This document shows positions 17,856 through 26,450 of a stretch of 64,000 bases of DNA, piece after piece. Location of the stretch: NCBI GenBank assembly GCA_963713445.1, contig CAVQMB010000047.1:150958-214957 (forward strand). Reading direction: 5' to 3'. Position 1 is the first letter of the stretch. Each line of letters starts with the position of its first letter. Both the position numbers and the translations under genes were made by a program. This DNA comes from CAVQMB01 sp963713445 (GTDB lineage Bacteria > Pseudomonadota > Gammaproteobacteria > Competibacterales > Competibacteraceae). The notes beneath the pieces were generated by a model, which did not search any database, was not told the DNA's origin, and was given only the letters and a program-made list of their open reading frames with translations.

Positions 17856-18764
17856 ATGAGCCTACCGCGCCATGTCAAGATGGTCGAGGTCGGTCCGCGC
17901 GACGGCTTGCAGAACGAAGCCGAGCCGGTACCGACCGCCGTCAAGATAGGACTGATTGACCGGCTCAGCGCCGCCGGACTGCCGGTCATTGAAGCGACCA
18001 GTTTCGTGGCACCGAAATGGGTGCCTCAGATGGCTGATGCCGCCGCCGTCATGGCCGGCATCGAGCGCCGCCCCGGGGTCAGCTATCCGGTACTGACACC
18101 CAACCTCAAAGGCTTCGAAAATGCCCTGGCCGCACACGCCGGGGAAGTCGCCGTATTCGCGGCGGCCTCGGAGACCTTTTCCCAGCGCAACACAAACTGC
18201 TCTATAGCTGAGGGACTGGACCGCTTCGGCGCCGTGATCGAGGCCGCCCGCGAGCACGGGGTACGCGTGCGCGGCTATGTATCCTGCGTACTGGGCTGTC
18301 CCTACGAAGGTCCGGTCGACCCGGCCGTAGTCAGTCATGTCGCCGGCCGGCTTTTCGACATGGGCTGCTACGAGATCTCACTGGGCGACACCATTGGCAT
18401 CGGTACGGCCGGCCAGATGCGCCAACTCATCGACGCCGTCGCCGCCCGGGTAGCGCACGCCAAGCTGGCCGTCCACTGTCACGACACCTACGGCCAGGCG
18501 CTTACCAACATTTATGCCGCACTGGAGGAAGGGGTGGCCGTGGTCGATAGCGCGGTAGCCGGCCTCGGCGGCTGCCCGTATGCCAAGGGCGCTACCGGTA
18601 ATGTGGCCAGCGAGGACGTACTGTATCTCCTGAACGGCCTGGGCATCGAGACCGGCGTCGACATGAATCGGCTGCTGCAGGCCAGCCGCTTCATATGCGA
18701 GTTTCTGGGCCGTCAACCGGCCTCGCGTGCCGCCCGCGCATTAAACGCCAAGAGTGCGGCGTGA
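17856..18764 (+). CDS. liuE: Hydroxymethylglutaryl-CoA lyase
   Basis: The protein has 302 residues. It cleaves HMG-CoA to acetoacetate and acetyl-CoA, the last step of leucine degradation. Family marks are VEVGPRDGLQNE near the start, FVAPKWVPQMAD, SLGDTIGIGTAGQM, HCHDTYGQAL (metal-binding His-x-His) and GLGGCPYAKGATGN, which carries the catalytic Cys loop. I use the ATG at 17856; one at 17844 would add four residues. Its stop overlaps the GTG of the DUF1289 gene. Confidence 0.93.
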   Translation: MSLPRHVKMVEVGPRDGLQNEAEPVPTAVKIGLIDRLSAAGLPVIEATSFVAPKWVPQMADAAAVMAGIERRPGVSYPVLTPNLKGFENALAAHAGEVAVFAAASETFSQRNTNCSIAEGLDRFGAVIEAAREHGVRVRGYVSCVLGCPYEGPVDPAVVSHVAGRLFDMGCYEISLGDTIGIGTAGQMRQLIDAVAARVAHAKLAVHCHDTYGQALTNIYAALEEGVAVVDSAVAGLGGCPYAKGATGNVASEDVLYLLNGLGIETGVDMNRLLQASRFICEFLGRQPASRAARALNAKSAA

Positions 18765-18961
18765 ACGACAGGCAAGTACCGGAGCCGCCGTCACCCTGCG
18801 TGCAGGTCTGCACCCTTGACGCGCACGGCAACCACTGCCTGGGATGCCTGCGGACCCTAGCTGAGATCGCTGCGTGGGGTAGCCTCAGCAGAATCCAACG
18901 CTGGGATCTACTGGACGATCTACGACGACGTGCCGAACATCAGTTTATAGATAACGACTAA
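18761..18961 (+). CDS. DUF1289 family small Cys-containing protein
   Basis: The GTG at 18761 overlaps the liuE stop (GTGA), giving a coupled 66-residue protein. It has the DUF1289 pattern SPCVQVCTLD ... NHCLGCLRTLAEIAAW, in which four cysteines probably bind a metal, followed by a charged helix (RWDLLDDLRRRAE). Function is unknown. DUF1289 genes often ride at the end of unrelated operons in proteobacteria. Confidence 0.82.
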   Translation: MNDRQVPEPPSPCVQVCTLDAHGNHCLGCLRTLAEIAAWGSLSRIQRWDLLDDLRRRAEHQFIDND

Positions 18962-19057
18962 GAGCGACTGCATCCAAACGCAACTCCGACGCGCATACGC
19001 CAATGCACGGGGTACACGCCCCTGGCATCACGCACAAGCAACCTGGAGTATGCAACG

Positions 19058-19681
19058 ATGACTGATTCCAATCATTCCGACCTGCCCGCCCGCCGGCTAT
19101 TCCTGCAGCGTGCCGCCTTGCTCGGCACCGGCATGAGCGCGGGTCTGCTGGCCGGCTGTGCCGGGTCCAGTATGGCGGCGACATCAATGGGCAGCATGAC
19201 CGGCAGCGACCAGATGGCCAACGACGTCACCCTGCTTAATGTCGCTCTGGGTCTGGAATATCAGGCCATAGCCGCTTATCAGGTGGGCGCTAAGAGCGGT
19301 TTGCTCAAGCCGGGTGTCAAAAAGGTGGCACTGGCGTTTCAGGATCATCACAAGCAGCACGCCGACGCGTTGCGCGGACTGATCAAAAACAACGCCGGGA
19401 CTCCGGTCGCGGAGAAGGCGCCTTTGACTGCCCCGATCGGTAAACTGGCCAAGGCCTACCAGATACCGGTCGGCAAGATCCACAACCAAGGCGACGTGGT
19501 GCACTACGCGGCCAGCCTGGAAGAAGGTGCAGCCAAAGCCTATCTGGGCACCATCGCCAAGTTCCATGATCGCAACATTGCCCATGCGGCGGCCTCGATC
19601 GAGGGCGACGAAACCATGCACTGGGCCGTATTGCGCAATGCGCTCGGCATAAACCCGGTGCCGGTAGCGTTCATCGCCTGA
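19058..19681 (+). CDS. TAT-exported ferritin-like domain protein
   Basis: The protein has 207 residues. The signal ARRLFLQRAALLGTGMSAGLLAGC combines twin arginines with a lipobox-like LAGC, so it may be an exported lipoprotein. The mature part is a four-helix bundle of the Ferritin_2/DUF4439 type: LGLEYQAIAAYQ, FQDHHKQHADAL, SLEEGAAKAYL and EGDETMHWAVLRNAL supply the Glu and His residues expected for a di-metal site. The substrate is unknown; members are linked to stress or desiccation. A hairpin follows the stop. Confidence 0.8.
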   Translation: MTDSNHSDLPARRLFLQRAALLGTGMSAGLLAGCAGSSMAATSMGSMTGSDQMANDVTLLNVALGLEYQAIAAYQVGAKSGLLKPGVKKVALAFQDHHKQHADALRGLIKNNAGTPVAEKAPLTAPIGKLAKAYQIPVGKIHNQGDVVHYAASLEEGAAKAYLGTIAKFHDRNIAHAAASIEGDETMHWAVLRNALGINPVPVAFIA

Positions 19682-19692
19682 TCCCTCCTGCC

Positions 19693-19716
19693 GACCGGAA
19701 CAAGGATGTCCCGGTC
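19693..19716 (+). terminator. Weak hairpin after the ferritin-like gene
   Basis: GACCGG at 19693-19698 pairs with CCGGTC at 19711-19716, and an inner AC/GT pair extends the stem past one mismatch. Only a short T-poor stretch (TAGATTCC) follows, so an intrinsic terminator is possible but not strong. Confidence 0.35.
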
Positions 19717-19911
19717 TAGATTCCCTGCCCGGCCCATGGCTGCGCCGCGACCTGCGCTGTTGCGGGCACCGTGCCTGATCCGCACGGCCGGACACCCGAG
19801 CGACGGCGGCTGATGTCACTGAGTGATGACTGACTGGGACAACCCCGGCGCCATTCCAGGTAGGTTACAATCCTGGTTCCCGAATCCACCGCAAAGCGAG
19901 AACACCACCCA

Positions 19912-20349
19912 ATGCAATGGCGCCCCGCCCGACCCGACGAGTTCGCCATGCTGGTGACGATGAACCGGCAACTACAGGAAGATGAAAACTCGGAAGTCAT
20001 GCCGACCCGCATCATCGAGGCCCGCATGCAGCGCTGGCTGGACGCCGGCTACCACACCATGCTGCTTGAAGAGAACGGCCGTGTACTGGGCTATACGGTA
20101 TTTCACGATACCGACCCCGAACTGCAAGGCCCGCCCGGCATTTATCTGCGGCATTTCTTCATCGCCCGCGATGCCCGCCGGCGGGGCATCGGCCGACAAG
20201 CCTTCGAGTTGCTGCGGCGTGACGAGTGGCCCGCCGACGGCCGTATCCTGCTCGACGCCATGTGCAGCAATCCAAACGCTCAGCGGTTCTGGCGTGAGCT
20301 GGGTTTTGAGGAATACAGTATCAACTACGAGTATCGCGGCCGGCACTGA
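19912..20349 (+). CDS. GNAT-family N-acetyltransferase
   Basis: The protein has 145 residues of a single GNAT fold. The acetyl-CoA pyrophosphate loop is ARRRGIGRQAFELL, preceded by the beta-4 strand IYLRHFFIARDA. The C-terminal segment NAQRFWRELGFEEYSINYEY is also typical. The substrate cannot be deduced. It is monocistronic and convergent with the glycosylase gene at 20375. Confidence 0.82.
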   Translation: MQWRPARPDEFAMLVTMNRQLQEDENSEVMPTRIIEARMQRWLDAGYHTMLLEENGRVLGYTVFHDTDPELQGPPGIYLRHFFIARDARRRGIGRQAFELLRRDEWPADGRILLDAMCSNPNAQRFWRELGFEEYSINYEYRGRH

Positions 20350-20374
20350 CTCCAAACGGTCACTGCAACCGCCA

Positions 20375-21010
20375 TCAGCCCCAAAGCTCCACCGCCCGCC
20401 ACATATACCAGCTGGCCACCGAACGCCAGGGTCGCCAGCTCCCGGCGTAGGCACGCAACTTGGCCGGGCGCGGCAGCTCAGTGTGGCCATACGTCAGCAT
20501 GAACCCCTTGCGGACGCCGAGATCGTCTACCGGCAGCACATCCGGCCGCTGCAACCGGAACATCAGCAGCATCTCCACCGTCCAGCGACCGATACCACGG
20601 ACCTGTACCAAACGCTCGATGACCGCTTCGTCATCGAGCCCCGCCAGCTCATCCAGGGCCGGCACGATACCGGCAACGGTCTTGGCCGCCAGATCACGTG
20701 CAGCGGCGATCTTGTTGCGCGAAAGGCCAGCACCACGCAGCGCCGCATCGTCCAGGCCAAGCAAGGCTTCGGGGCCCGCTCCGGCGGCGCTGAACAGTGC
20801 CTGCAGGCGGTTGTGGATAGCGCCGGCGGCCTTGCCAGAGAGTTGCTGGTAGACGATGGACCGCAGCAATGACTGAAACAGGTCAGGCTCGGTCGGGTCA
20901 CGCTGATCACGGGCTGTCATGCGACACGGGCCGACCTGCTCGATCAGCACGGCCAGTGTGGTATCGGCTGCCTGTAATGCGGCGCAGGCCGCAACCGGAT
21001 CATAACTCAC
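20375..21010 (-). CDS. DNA-3-methyladenine glycosylase II (HhH-GPD family)
   Basis: This 211-residue base-excision glycosylase removes alkylated purines. The helix-hairpin-helix is VRGIGRWTVEMLLMF, and the downstream LPVDDLGVRKGF holds the catalytic Asp. FQSLLRSIVYQQLSGKAA is the usual N-terminal core helix of AlkA/MAG enzymes. No Fe-S cysteine cluster is present, separating it from EndoIII/MutY. Its ATG overlaps the stop of the threonine aldolase gene (ATGA), so the two are co-translated, although no functional link is evident. Confidence 0.88.
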   Translation of the reverse strand: MSYDPVAACAALQAADTTLAVLIEQVGPCRMTARDQRDPTEPDLFQSLLRSIVYQQLSGKAAGAIHNRLQALFSAAGAGPEALLGLDDAALRGAGLSRNKIAAARDLAAKTVAGIVPALDELAGLDDEAVIERLVQVRGIGRWTVEMLLMFRLQRPDVLPVDDLGVRKGFMLTYGHTELPRPAKLRAYAGSWRPWRSVASWYMWRAVELWG

Positions 21011-22020
21011 CGCCGGGCCAGGAACTCGGCAATCGCCGCCAGCACGAGGTCGATGTCGGCGCGCGAGACATCCAGATGGGTCACCAGGCGAACTGTCGGT
21101 GCCGGGGTAATGACAATGCCTCTGGCGCGCAGGAATACCGCCAGCCGGTGCGCACGCTCGCCACCCAGTGGCACAAACACCATATTGGTAAAGGGTCCTT
21201 GCGGTGCAAGATCGAGCCTCTGCAGACCGCGCGTCAACCGATCGGCGTTGGCATGATCCTCGGCCAGCCGCGCAACGTGGTGGGTCAGCGCGTAGCGCCC
21301 GGCGGCCGCCAGAATTCCAGCCTGGCGCATGCCGCCTCCCACCACCTTACGCCAGCGACGGGCACGATCGATCAGCTCGCGACTGCCACACAACACCGAG
21401 CCGACCGGCGCGCCGAGCCCCTTGGACAAGCAGACCGACACGGAATCGAACTGTTGCGTGATCTCGCCCACCTCGACTCCCAGCGCCACCGCTGCGTTGA
21501 AGACCCGGGCACCGTCGAGGTGCAGTGCCAGGCCACGCCGGTCGACAAACCGCCGGGTCGCCACCAGGTAGTCCAGCGGCAGCACCCGGCCGGCCATGGA
21601 GTTCTCAAGGCACAATAGACGGGTGCGGGCAAAGTGCGGATCGACCGGCTTGATGGCCGCTGCGATCCGGTCGAGGTCCAGGCTGCCGTCAGATTCGAAC
21701 TCGATCGGTTGCGGCTGCACACTGCCCAGTACGGCAGCGCCACCTCCTTCATACTTATAGGTGTGGGCTTGCTGGCCGACGATGTACTCGTCGCCACGCT
21801 GGCAATGGCTCATGATGCCCACCAGGTTGCTCTGCGTACCGCTGGGCAGGAACAGCGCGGCCTCGAACCCGAGCCGTTCCGCGGTCTCCAACTGCAATCC
21901 GTTGACACTCGGATCCTCACCGTAGACGTCGTCGCCCACCTCGGCAGCGGCCATGGCCTCGCGCATCGCCGGCGTAGGGCGGGTTACGGTGTCACTGCGC
22001 AGATCGATCAATCGGGTCAT
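21007..22020 (-). CDS. ltaE: Low-specificity L-threonine aldolase
   Basis: This 337-residue PLP enzyme cleaves threonine or allo-threonine to glycine and acetaldehyde. IDLRSDTVTRPTPAMREAM is the diagnostic N-terminus; VGDDVYGEDPSVN and LFLPSGTQSNLVG line the cofactor site. The Schiff-base Lys is in SVCLSKGLGAPVGS. It starts 10 bases after the response-regulator gene on the same strand, so it may be carried on the same transcript as the two-component system. Confidence 0.93.
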   Translation of the reverse strand: MTRLIDLRSDTVTRPTPAMREAMAAAEVGDDVYGEDPSVNGLQLETAERLGFEAALFLPSGTQSNLVGIMSHCQRGDEYIVGQQAHTYKYEGGGAAVLGSVQPQPIEFESDGSLDLDRIAAAIKPVDPHFARTRLLCLENSMAGRVLPLDYLVATRRFVDRRGLALHLDGARVFNAAVALGVEVGEITQQFDSVSVCLSKGLGAPVGSVLCGSRELIDRARRWRKVVGGGMRQAGILAAAGRYALTHHVARLAEDHANADRLTRGLQRLDLAPQGPFTNMVFVPLGGERAHRLAVFLRARGIVITPAPTVRLVTHLDVSRADIDLVLAAIAEFLARR

Positions 22021-22030
22021 GCTTCTGTCC

Positions 22031-23404
22031 TCAGGTCGGATGGCGAACTTTACCGATGCCGTACTTCTGCATCCGGTAGCGCAGCGTCATGCGGGTGATG
22101 CCGAGTTGTCGGGACGCAGCCGACACATTACCGCCGGATGTCGCCAACGCCCGCTCGATCAGGTCGATTTCGGCCTGCTCGAGGCTGAGCGCGGGTTCAG
22201 ACTCAGCGGAGCCGGACGGAGTTGGCTCAAGCTGCAGGGCAGCGGCGCTGATCGCGCTGCCATCGCCGCCCAGCAGCAGTGCCCGCTCAATCACGTTCTT
22301 CAATTCACGTACGTTGCCAGGCCAGCCATAGCACTGCAACAAAGCCCGGGCAGAGTCATCCAGGTCAGCTGCGGGCAACCGGTAGTGCTGGGCCGTCACC
22401 GCGGCAAAATGTTGCGCCAGCAGGATGACGTCGGCATCCCGCTCGCGCAGGGGCGGCACACTCAGGCTCAGCACCTTGAGCCGATACAGTAGATCGGTAC
22501 GGAACGCACCGGCTTCAGCCATTGCCGCCAGATCGCGATTGCTGGCCGCAATGAACCAGGCAGCAACCGCTTGCTCGCGGCTGCTGCCGACCCGGCGCAA
22601 CCGGCGCCGCTCCAGCACCGCCAGAAGCTTCGCCTGCAAGGCCGGAGGCAGTTCGCCGACTTCATCCAGAAACACTGTGCCGTCGCCCGCCGCCTCGATC
22701 AGACCGGCGCGTTCGCCGTGGGCACCGGTAAAAGCCCCGCGGGCGTGGCCAAACAATTCCGCCTCGATCAGTTCACCCGGTAGTGCGGCACAGTCGACAT
22801 GCACGAACGGCCGTGCTGTGCGAACGCTGTGGGCATGCAGCCAACGCGCCACCTGATCCTTGCCGACGCCGGTCTCACCCTGCAGCAGCACCGTCGGCGG
22901 CGGGCCGCCGGTACCAGCCAGGCCGACGATCCGCTCGAGCTGGCTCCGCAGCTGGTGCATAAGCGCGCTGTCACCAACGATTTCGGGCGGCTCTGTCGTC
23001 GCCGCGCCCTGCTCGTGCTGCGCTGGGCGGGCGCCGCGTTGCCATACCTGTTCCAGCACCTGCTGCAGACGATCGAGATCAACCGGCTTGGTAAGGTAAT
23101 CGATGGCACCGTATTTCATTGCGGCTACCGCATCCTCGACCTCGCCATAAGCGGTCATGACCACCGTCGGGGGAACGTCACCGGCCCGGCTGAGCTGGCG
23201 CAACAAGTCCAGCCCGGAACCGTCCGGCAACCGCATGTCCAGCAGCAATAGCTGCACACGGGTGTGGCGCAACACCTGTTCGGCCTCGGCCTTGGTAGCT
23301 GCGAGAGTGCACTCGAAACCGCCACGACCGAGTTTCTTGGCCACGGCTTTGGCAAACAGGCGCTCATCATCGACAATCAGTACGGACGTGGTCTCAGTGG
23401 TCAT
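22031..23404 (-). CDS. Sigma-54-dependent response regulator, NtrC family
   Basis: The protein has 457 residues in three domains. The receiver (residues 1-125) has VDDE acidic residues and a phosphorylatable Asp56 in LLLLDMRLPDGSG. The AAA+ domain (about 150-390) has Walker A GETGVGKDQ, the sigma-54 contact loop GAFTGA, and FLDEVGELPPALQ. The C-terminal Fis-type helix-turn-helix is NVSAASRQLGITRMTLRYRMQKYGI. The GAFTGA loop means it can open sigma-54 promoters. Its ATG overlaps the kinase stop (ATGA). A sigma-54-like promoter before the divergent pqqA is a likely target. Confidence 0.93.
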   Translation of the reverse strand: MTTETTSVLIVDDERLFAKAVAKKLGRGGFECTLAATKAEAEQVLRHTRVQLLLLDMRLPDGSGLDLLRQLSRAGDVPPTVVMTAYGEVEDAVAAMKYGAIDYLTKPVDLDRLQQVLEQVWQRGARPAQHEQGAATTEPPEIVGDSALMHQLRSQLERIVGLAGTGGPPPTVLLQGETGVGKDQVARWLHAHSVRTARPFVHVDCAALPGELIEAELFGHARGAFTGAHGERAGLIEAAGDGTVFLDEVGELPPALQAKLLAVLERRRLRRVGSSREQAVAAWFIAASNRDLAAMAEAGAFRTDLLYRLKVLSLSVPPLRERDADVILLAQHFAAVTAQHYRLPAADLDDSARALLQCYGWPGNVRELKNVIERALLLGGDGSAISAAALQLEPTPSGSAESEPALSLEQAEIDLIERALATSGGNVSAASRQLGITRMTLRYRMQKYGIGKVRHPT

Positions 23405-24876
23405 GAATCGGCAGCATCCTCCCGACGAGCCAGGGGTAACCACAAACGGACCCGGGTACCGCCACCCGCACGCGGATCGAACACCAGCCCGCCTTCGTGG
23501 GCCTGGCAGACCTTGAACGCGAACGGGATACCCAGTCCGGTCCCAAAGCGCTTGGTGGTGGGCCCCGGCCGGAGCCCGTCCGGCTGCGGCTCAAACGGCA
23601 GACCGGCACCCCGGTCCTCTATCCACAACTCAGCCGCATCGACCTGCCGGTGCAGGCCAAGCACCAGTTCGGCGCCGGCCGGCGAGGCCTCCACCGCGTT
23701 GTTCAGCAGACCATAGACCGCTTGCTCGAGCAACTCAGGATCCCCCTGCACATGCATATCAACCGCCCAGCCGGAACGCCGCAACCGCAGCCTGCGGGCC
23801 GCCAGCTTGCTGGCCAGGGGCTGCAGCGCCCCATCGACCACCCGGGCCAGCGCTACCCGCTGGCGCCGCAGCCGCAACGGATGCAGATACGTCAGCAGAG
23901 CGCTGACCCAGCGCTCCAGCCGATCCACCGTGGCCACGATCTCCGTTCGCGTTTCAGCCAGTTCCGCGGGATCGTCAGCACTGTCGATGAGTTGTGCCGC
24001 AGCCCGGATACTGGCCAGCGGATTGCGGATATTGTGGGCCACCACCGGAACCAGTGCACCCTGTGCGGCCTGGCGTTCGCTCGCGGCCAATGCGCTGCGG
24101 CTGGCCGCCAGGTCACGGCTGAGCTGGTTGAATGCTGCGGCCAGGCCCGCAACCTCGGTCACTCCCTGCTCGGCGATCCGTGTCGTTCGCGCCTCACTGC
24201 CCAATGCCGGTACGATGCTGATCAACTGGCGCAGTGGTTGCAAAACGCCGCGCTGGAGACTGTAGCGGGACAGCAGCACCAGTGACAAAGCCAGTAGGAT
24301 CGGCAATCCGATGAGCCAGGGGGCCAGCGTGGTCCAGTAGCTTAGCTGCCGTTCCAGGACCTCGCGGCGCCGTGCCAGTACCTGACTGAAAATCCACTGT
24401 GCACTTTCGAATTCCGCCAGCATCCAGTGTTCATAAGCCGGGTCGAGAATATGCGACTGGCTGGCGCGCGTGCGGCTCCCCGGATGTTGTACCAAACTCG
24501 CCATATCGTTCTGCACGGTGTCGAAGGTCCGGCGCATGTAGCCGGCCGCCACCTGCTCGCGGTAACCCTTGAGATGGGCCTCCAGATCGGTGAAACGGTG
24601 CTGGATATGGCGCACGAGATCATGATATTGGCTCAAATCGGCTGTCTCGCCCAACAACACCGCACGGTTCACCAGCTTGAGCTGACTGTAGAGATCGCCG
24701 CGAATCTGCTGGGCGTCGAACAGCAGCGCGTTTAGCCGCACCGATTCGCGCGACGACTGGGCCCAGAAATAGGCCCACAGACTGCCGATTGCGCCGGTCA
24801 CGATGACCAGCAGCAGCAGCGCCGTCTCATAACTCAGCAACAGTCCATTGAGTGATTTTGGCCAGAAGCGTCTCAT
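23401..24876 (-). CDS. Membrane sensor histidine kinase, partner of the NtrC-type regulator
   Basis: The protein has 491 residues from the ATG at 24876; an ATG 42 bases upstream is possible. One membrane helix (ETALLLLVIVTGAIGSLWAYF) is followed by a helical sensor region of about 150 residues and a second helix (APWLIGLPILLALSLVLL), then a HAMP-like linker. The phospho-acceptor His is in VAHNIRNPLASIRAA. The ATP-binding part has NNAVEASPAG (N box), IEDRGAGLPF and GTGLGIPFAFKVCQAHEGGL. The signal sensed is unknown. The gene diverges from pqqA across a 243-base AT-rich gap. Confidence 0.9.
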   Translation of the reverse strand: MRRFWPKSLNGLLLSYETALLLLVIVTGAIGSLWAYFWAQSSRESVRLNALLFDAQQIRGDLYSQLKLVNRAVLLGETADLSQYHDLVRHIQHRFTDLEAHLKGYREQVAAGYMRRTFDTVQNDMASLVQHPGSRTRASQSHILDPAYEHWMLAEFESAQWIFSQVLARRREVLERQLSYWTTLAPWLIGLPILLALSLVLLSRYSLQRGVLQPLRQLISIVPALGSEARTTRIAEQGVTEVAGLAAAFNQLSRDLAASRSALAASERQAAQGALVPVVAHNIRNPLASIRAAAQLIDSADDPAELAETRTEIVATVDRLERWVSALLTYLHPLRLRRQRVALARVVDGALQPLASKLAARRLRLRRSGWAVDMHVQGDPELLEQAVYGLLNNAVEASPAGAELVLGLHRQVDAAELWIEDRGAGLPFEPQPDGLRPGPTTKRFGTGLGIPFAFKVCQAHEGGLVFDPRAGGGTRVRLWLPLARREDAADS

Positions 24877-25026
24877 GACCCAATGACACCAACCCACTGA
24901 CTGGTTGTCAACAACCATATCGGCTGCAGCATTTCAACCACCTATCACCGATCGCAAAGGCGGAAGGACATCTTATTAATCATATAAGTTCATGATATAT
25001 ATATAAAAGGTCTATTTCGACATAAA

Positions 25027-25042
25027 TGGCATAAAGCATGCT
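25027..25042 (+). promoter_or_regulatory. Candidate sigma-54 (-24/-12) promoter of pqqA
   Basis: TGGCATAAAGCATGCT matches the sigma-54 consensus TGGCAYRNNNNTTGCW with only one mismatch (A for T before TGC). The GG and GC doublets have the required spacing. It lies 78 bases before the pqqA ATG, in the correct orientation, in an AT-rich gap shared with a gene for a GAFTGA-bearing NtrC-type activator. This leaves about 65 bases of leader. Confidence 0.6.
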
Positions 25043-25119
25043 TCACATATTGACGCTGCGTAACCCGATTGTTAGCGCACGCGTTAAATCCATCCACTGA
25101 TAACGTGAGGAGTCATCCT

Positions 25120-25197
25120 ATGAAAACCTGGACCAAGCCCGAGTACAAGGATCTGCGCTTCGGTTTCGAAGTCACCATGTACATCAACAACAAGTAA
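25120..25197 (+). CDS. pqqA: PQQ precursor peptide PqqA
   Basis: This is a 25-residue peptide, too short for most gene finders. The sequence starts MKTWTKPEYKDLRFGF and continues EVTMYINNK. Glu17 and Tyr21 in EVTMY are the two residues cross-linked and processed to the cofactor pyrroloquinoline quinone. GAGGAG lies seven bases before the ATG. The W-x-KP-x-x-x-DLR-FGFEVTMY pattern is diagnostic. It is followed by a hairpin and then directly by pqqE, without pqqB, pqqC or pqqD. Confidence 0.95.
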   Translation: MKTWTKPEYKDLRFGFEVTMYINNK

Positions 25198-25212
25198 TTC
25201 CATCCTGTACTG

Positions 25213-25242
25213 ACGGCGCTGCCGGGAGACCGGTAGCGCCGT
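25213..25242 (+). terminator. Hairpin between pqqA and pqqE
   Basis: ACGGCGCT (25213-25220) and AGCGCCGT (25235-25242) form a perfect 8-bp stem, with further CCGG pairing in the loop. No T-run follows. It probably acts as a partial terminator or 3' stabiliser that keeps pqqA mRNA in excess over pqqE, as described for other pqq operons. Confidence 0.6.
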
Positions 25243-25264
25243 TGCTGTCATTAGGCCAGCGTTC

Positions 25265-26386
25265 ATGAGTGAATCACAGACCCGCCCCAGGCCACTTTGG
25301 TTACTGGCTGAACTGACCTACGCCTGCCCGCTGCAGTGCCCGTACTGCTCCAATCCACTGGATTATGCACGCCAGAAGGGTGAGCTGAGTACTGCGGAAT
25401 GGCTCGACGTGCTGCACCAGGCCCGTGCCATGGGCGCCACCCAGCTCGGCTTCTCGGGTGGGGAACCGCTGGTCCGCAAGGATCTTGAGACGCTCATCGG
25501 CAACGCCCGTGAACTCGGCTACTACAGCAATCTGATTACGTCGGGAATCGGCATGGACGACGCGCGCATCGCCGCGTTCCGAAGCGCCGGCCTGGATCAC
25601 ATCCAGATCAGCTTTCAGGCCAGCAACGAGGAGCTGAACAACTTCCTCGGTGGCACTGACAGCTTCCGGCACAAGCTGGGCATGGCACGGGAAATCAAGC
25701 GCCAGGGCTATCCCATGGTCCTCAACGTGGTGCTGCACCGGGAAAACATAGATCAGATCGCCGACATCCTGGACATGTGCGCGGAGCTGGAGGCCGACTA
25801 CGTCGAGCTGGCCAATACGCAGTATTACGGCTGGGGATTCCACAATCGGGATCTGCTGCTGCCATCGCATGATCAGCTGCGCCGCGCCGAGGCCGTGGCC
25901 AGCGAGTACAAGAGCCGTTACCAGGGCCGGATGAAAGTAATCTTCGTGGTGCCTGACTACTACGCCGAGCGCCCCAAGGCCTGTATGAACGGCTGGGGCA
26001 GCATCTTCCTGACCATCACGCCGGATGGCGTCGGGTTACCTTGCCATGCCGCCCGCCAACTGCCTGGGCTGGAGTTTCCCAACGTCCGCGAGCATTCGGT
26101 GGAATGGATCTGGTACGATTCACCGGCTTTCAATCGCTTCCGCGGATTCGACTGGATGCCGGAACCGTGTCACAGTTGCGATGAACGCTTCAAAGATTTC
26201 GGTGGCTGCCGCTGTCAGGCCTATCTGCTGACCGGCGACGCCGCGGCCACTGATCCAGTCTGCACGCTGTCGCCCCAACGCCACATCGTCGATGACGCCG
26301 TAGCCCGGGCCAACGACCCCTCGCGGCGCCCGAATCAACCGCTGCTGTTCCGAAACCCGAAGAATTCCAAGGCCTTAAACCAGTAA
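25265..26386 (+). CDS. pqqE: PQQ synthesis radical SAM enzyme PqqE
   Basis: The protein has 373 residues, full family length. The radical SAM cluster motif CPLQCPYC lies at residues 19-26, and GFSGGEPLVRKDL is the SAM-binding GGE motif. The C-terminal SPASM region has CMNGWGS, LPCHAARQLPG, CHSCDERFKDFGGCRC and a late Cys, for auxiliary clusters. PqqE makes the Glu-Tyr C-C bond in PqqA, and needs the chaperone PqqD. PqqD is neither adjacent nor fused here, so it must be encoded elsewhere. Confidence 0.95.
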   Translation: MSESQTRPRPLWLLAELTYACPLQCPYCSNPLDYARQKGELSTAEWLDVLHQARAMGATQLGFSGGEPLVRKDLETLIGNARELGYYSNLITSGIGMDDARIAAFRSAGLDHIQISFQASNEELNNFLGGTDSFRHKLGMAREIKRQGYPMVLNVVLHRENIDQIADILDMCAELEADYVELANTQYYGWGFHNRDLLLPSHDQLRRAEAVASEYKSRYQGRMKVIFVVPDYYAERPKACMNGWGSIFLTITPDGVGLPCHAARQLPGLEFPNVREHSVEWIWYDSPAFNRFRGFDWMPEPCHSCDERFKDFGGCRCQAYLLTGDAAATDPVCTLSPQRHIVDDAVARANDPSRRPNQPLLFRNPKNSKALNQ

Positions 26387-26416
26387 CCCACTGCGCCCCT
26401 CGGGGCGCAGTGGGTT
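26385..26416. terminator. Bidirectional hairpin terminator between pqqE and livF
   Basis: AACCCACTGCGCCCC (26385-26399) is followed after two bases by its exact complement GGGGCGCAGTGGGTT (26402-26416), a 15-bp stem. It overlaps the pqqE stop and separates convergent genes. No long T-run is present on either side, so termination may rely on the very stable stem. Confidence 0.7.
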
Positions 26417-26450
26417 AGCCGACAACGCTGGCTGCCCCGGTGGAGGTGGC

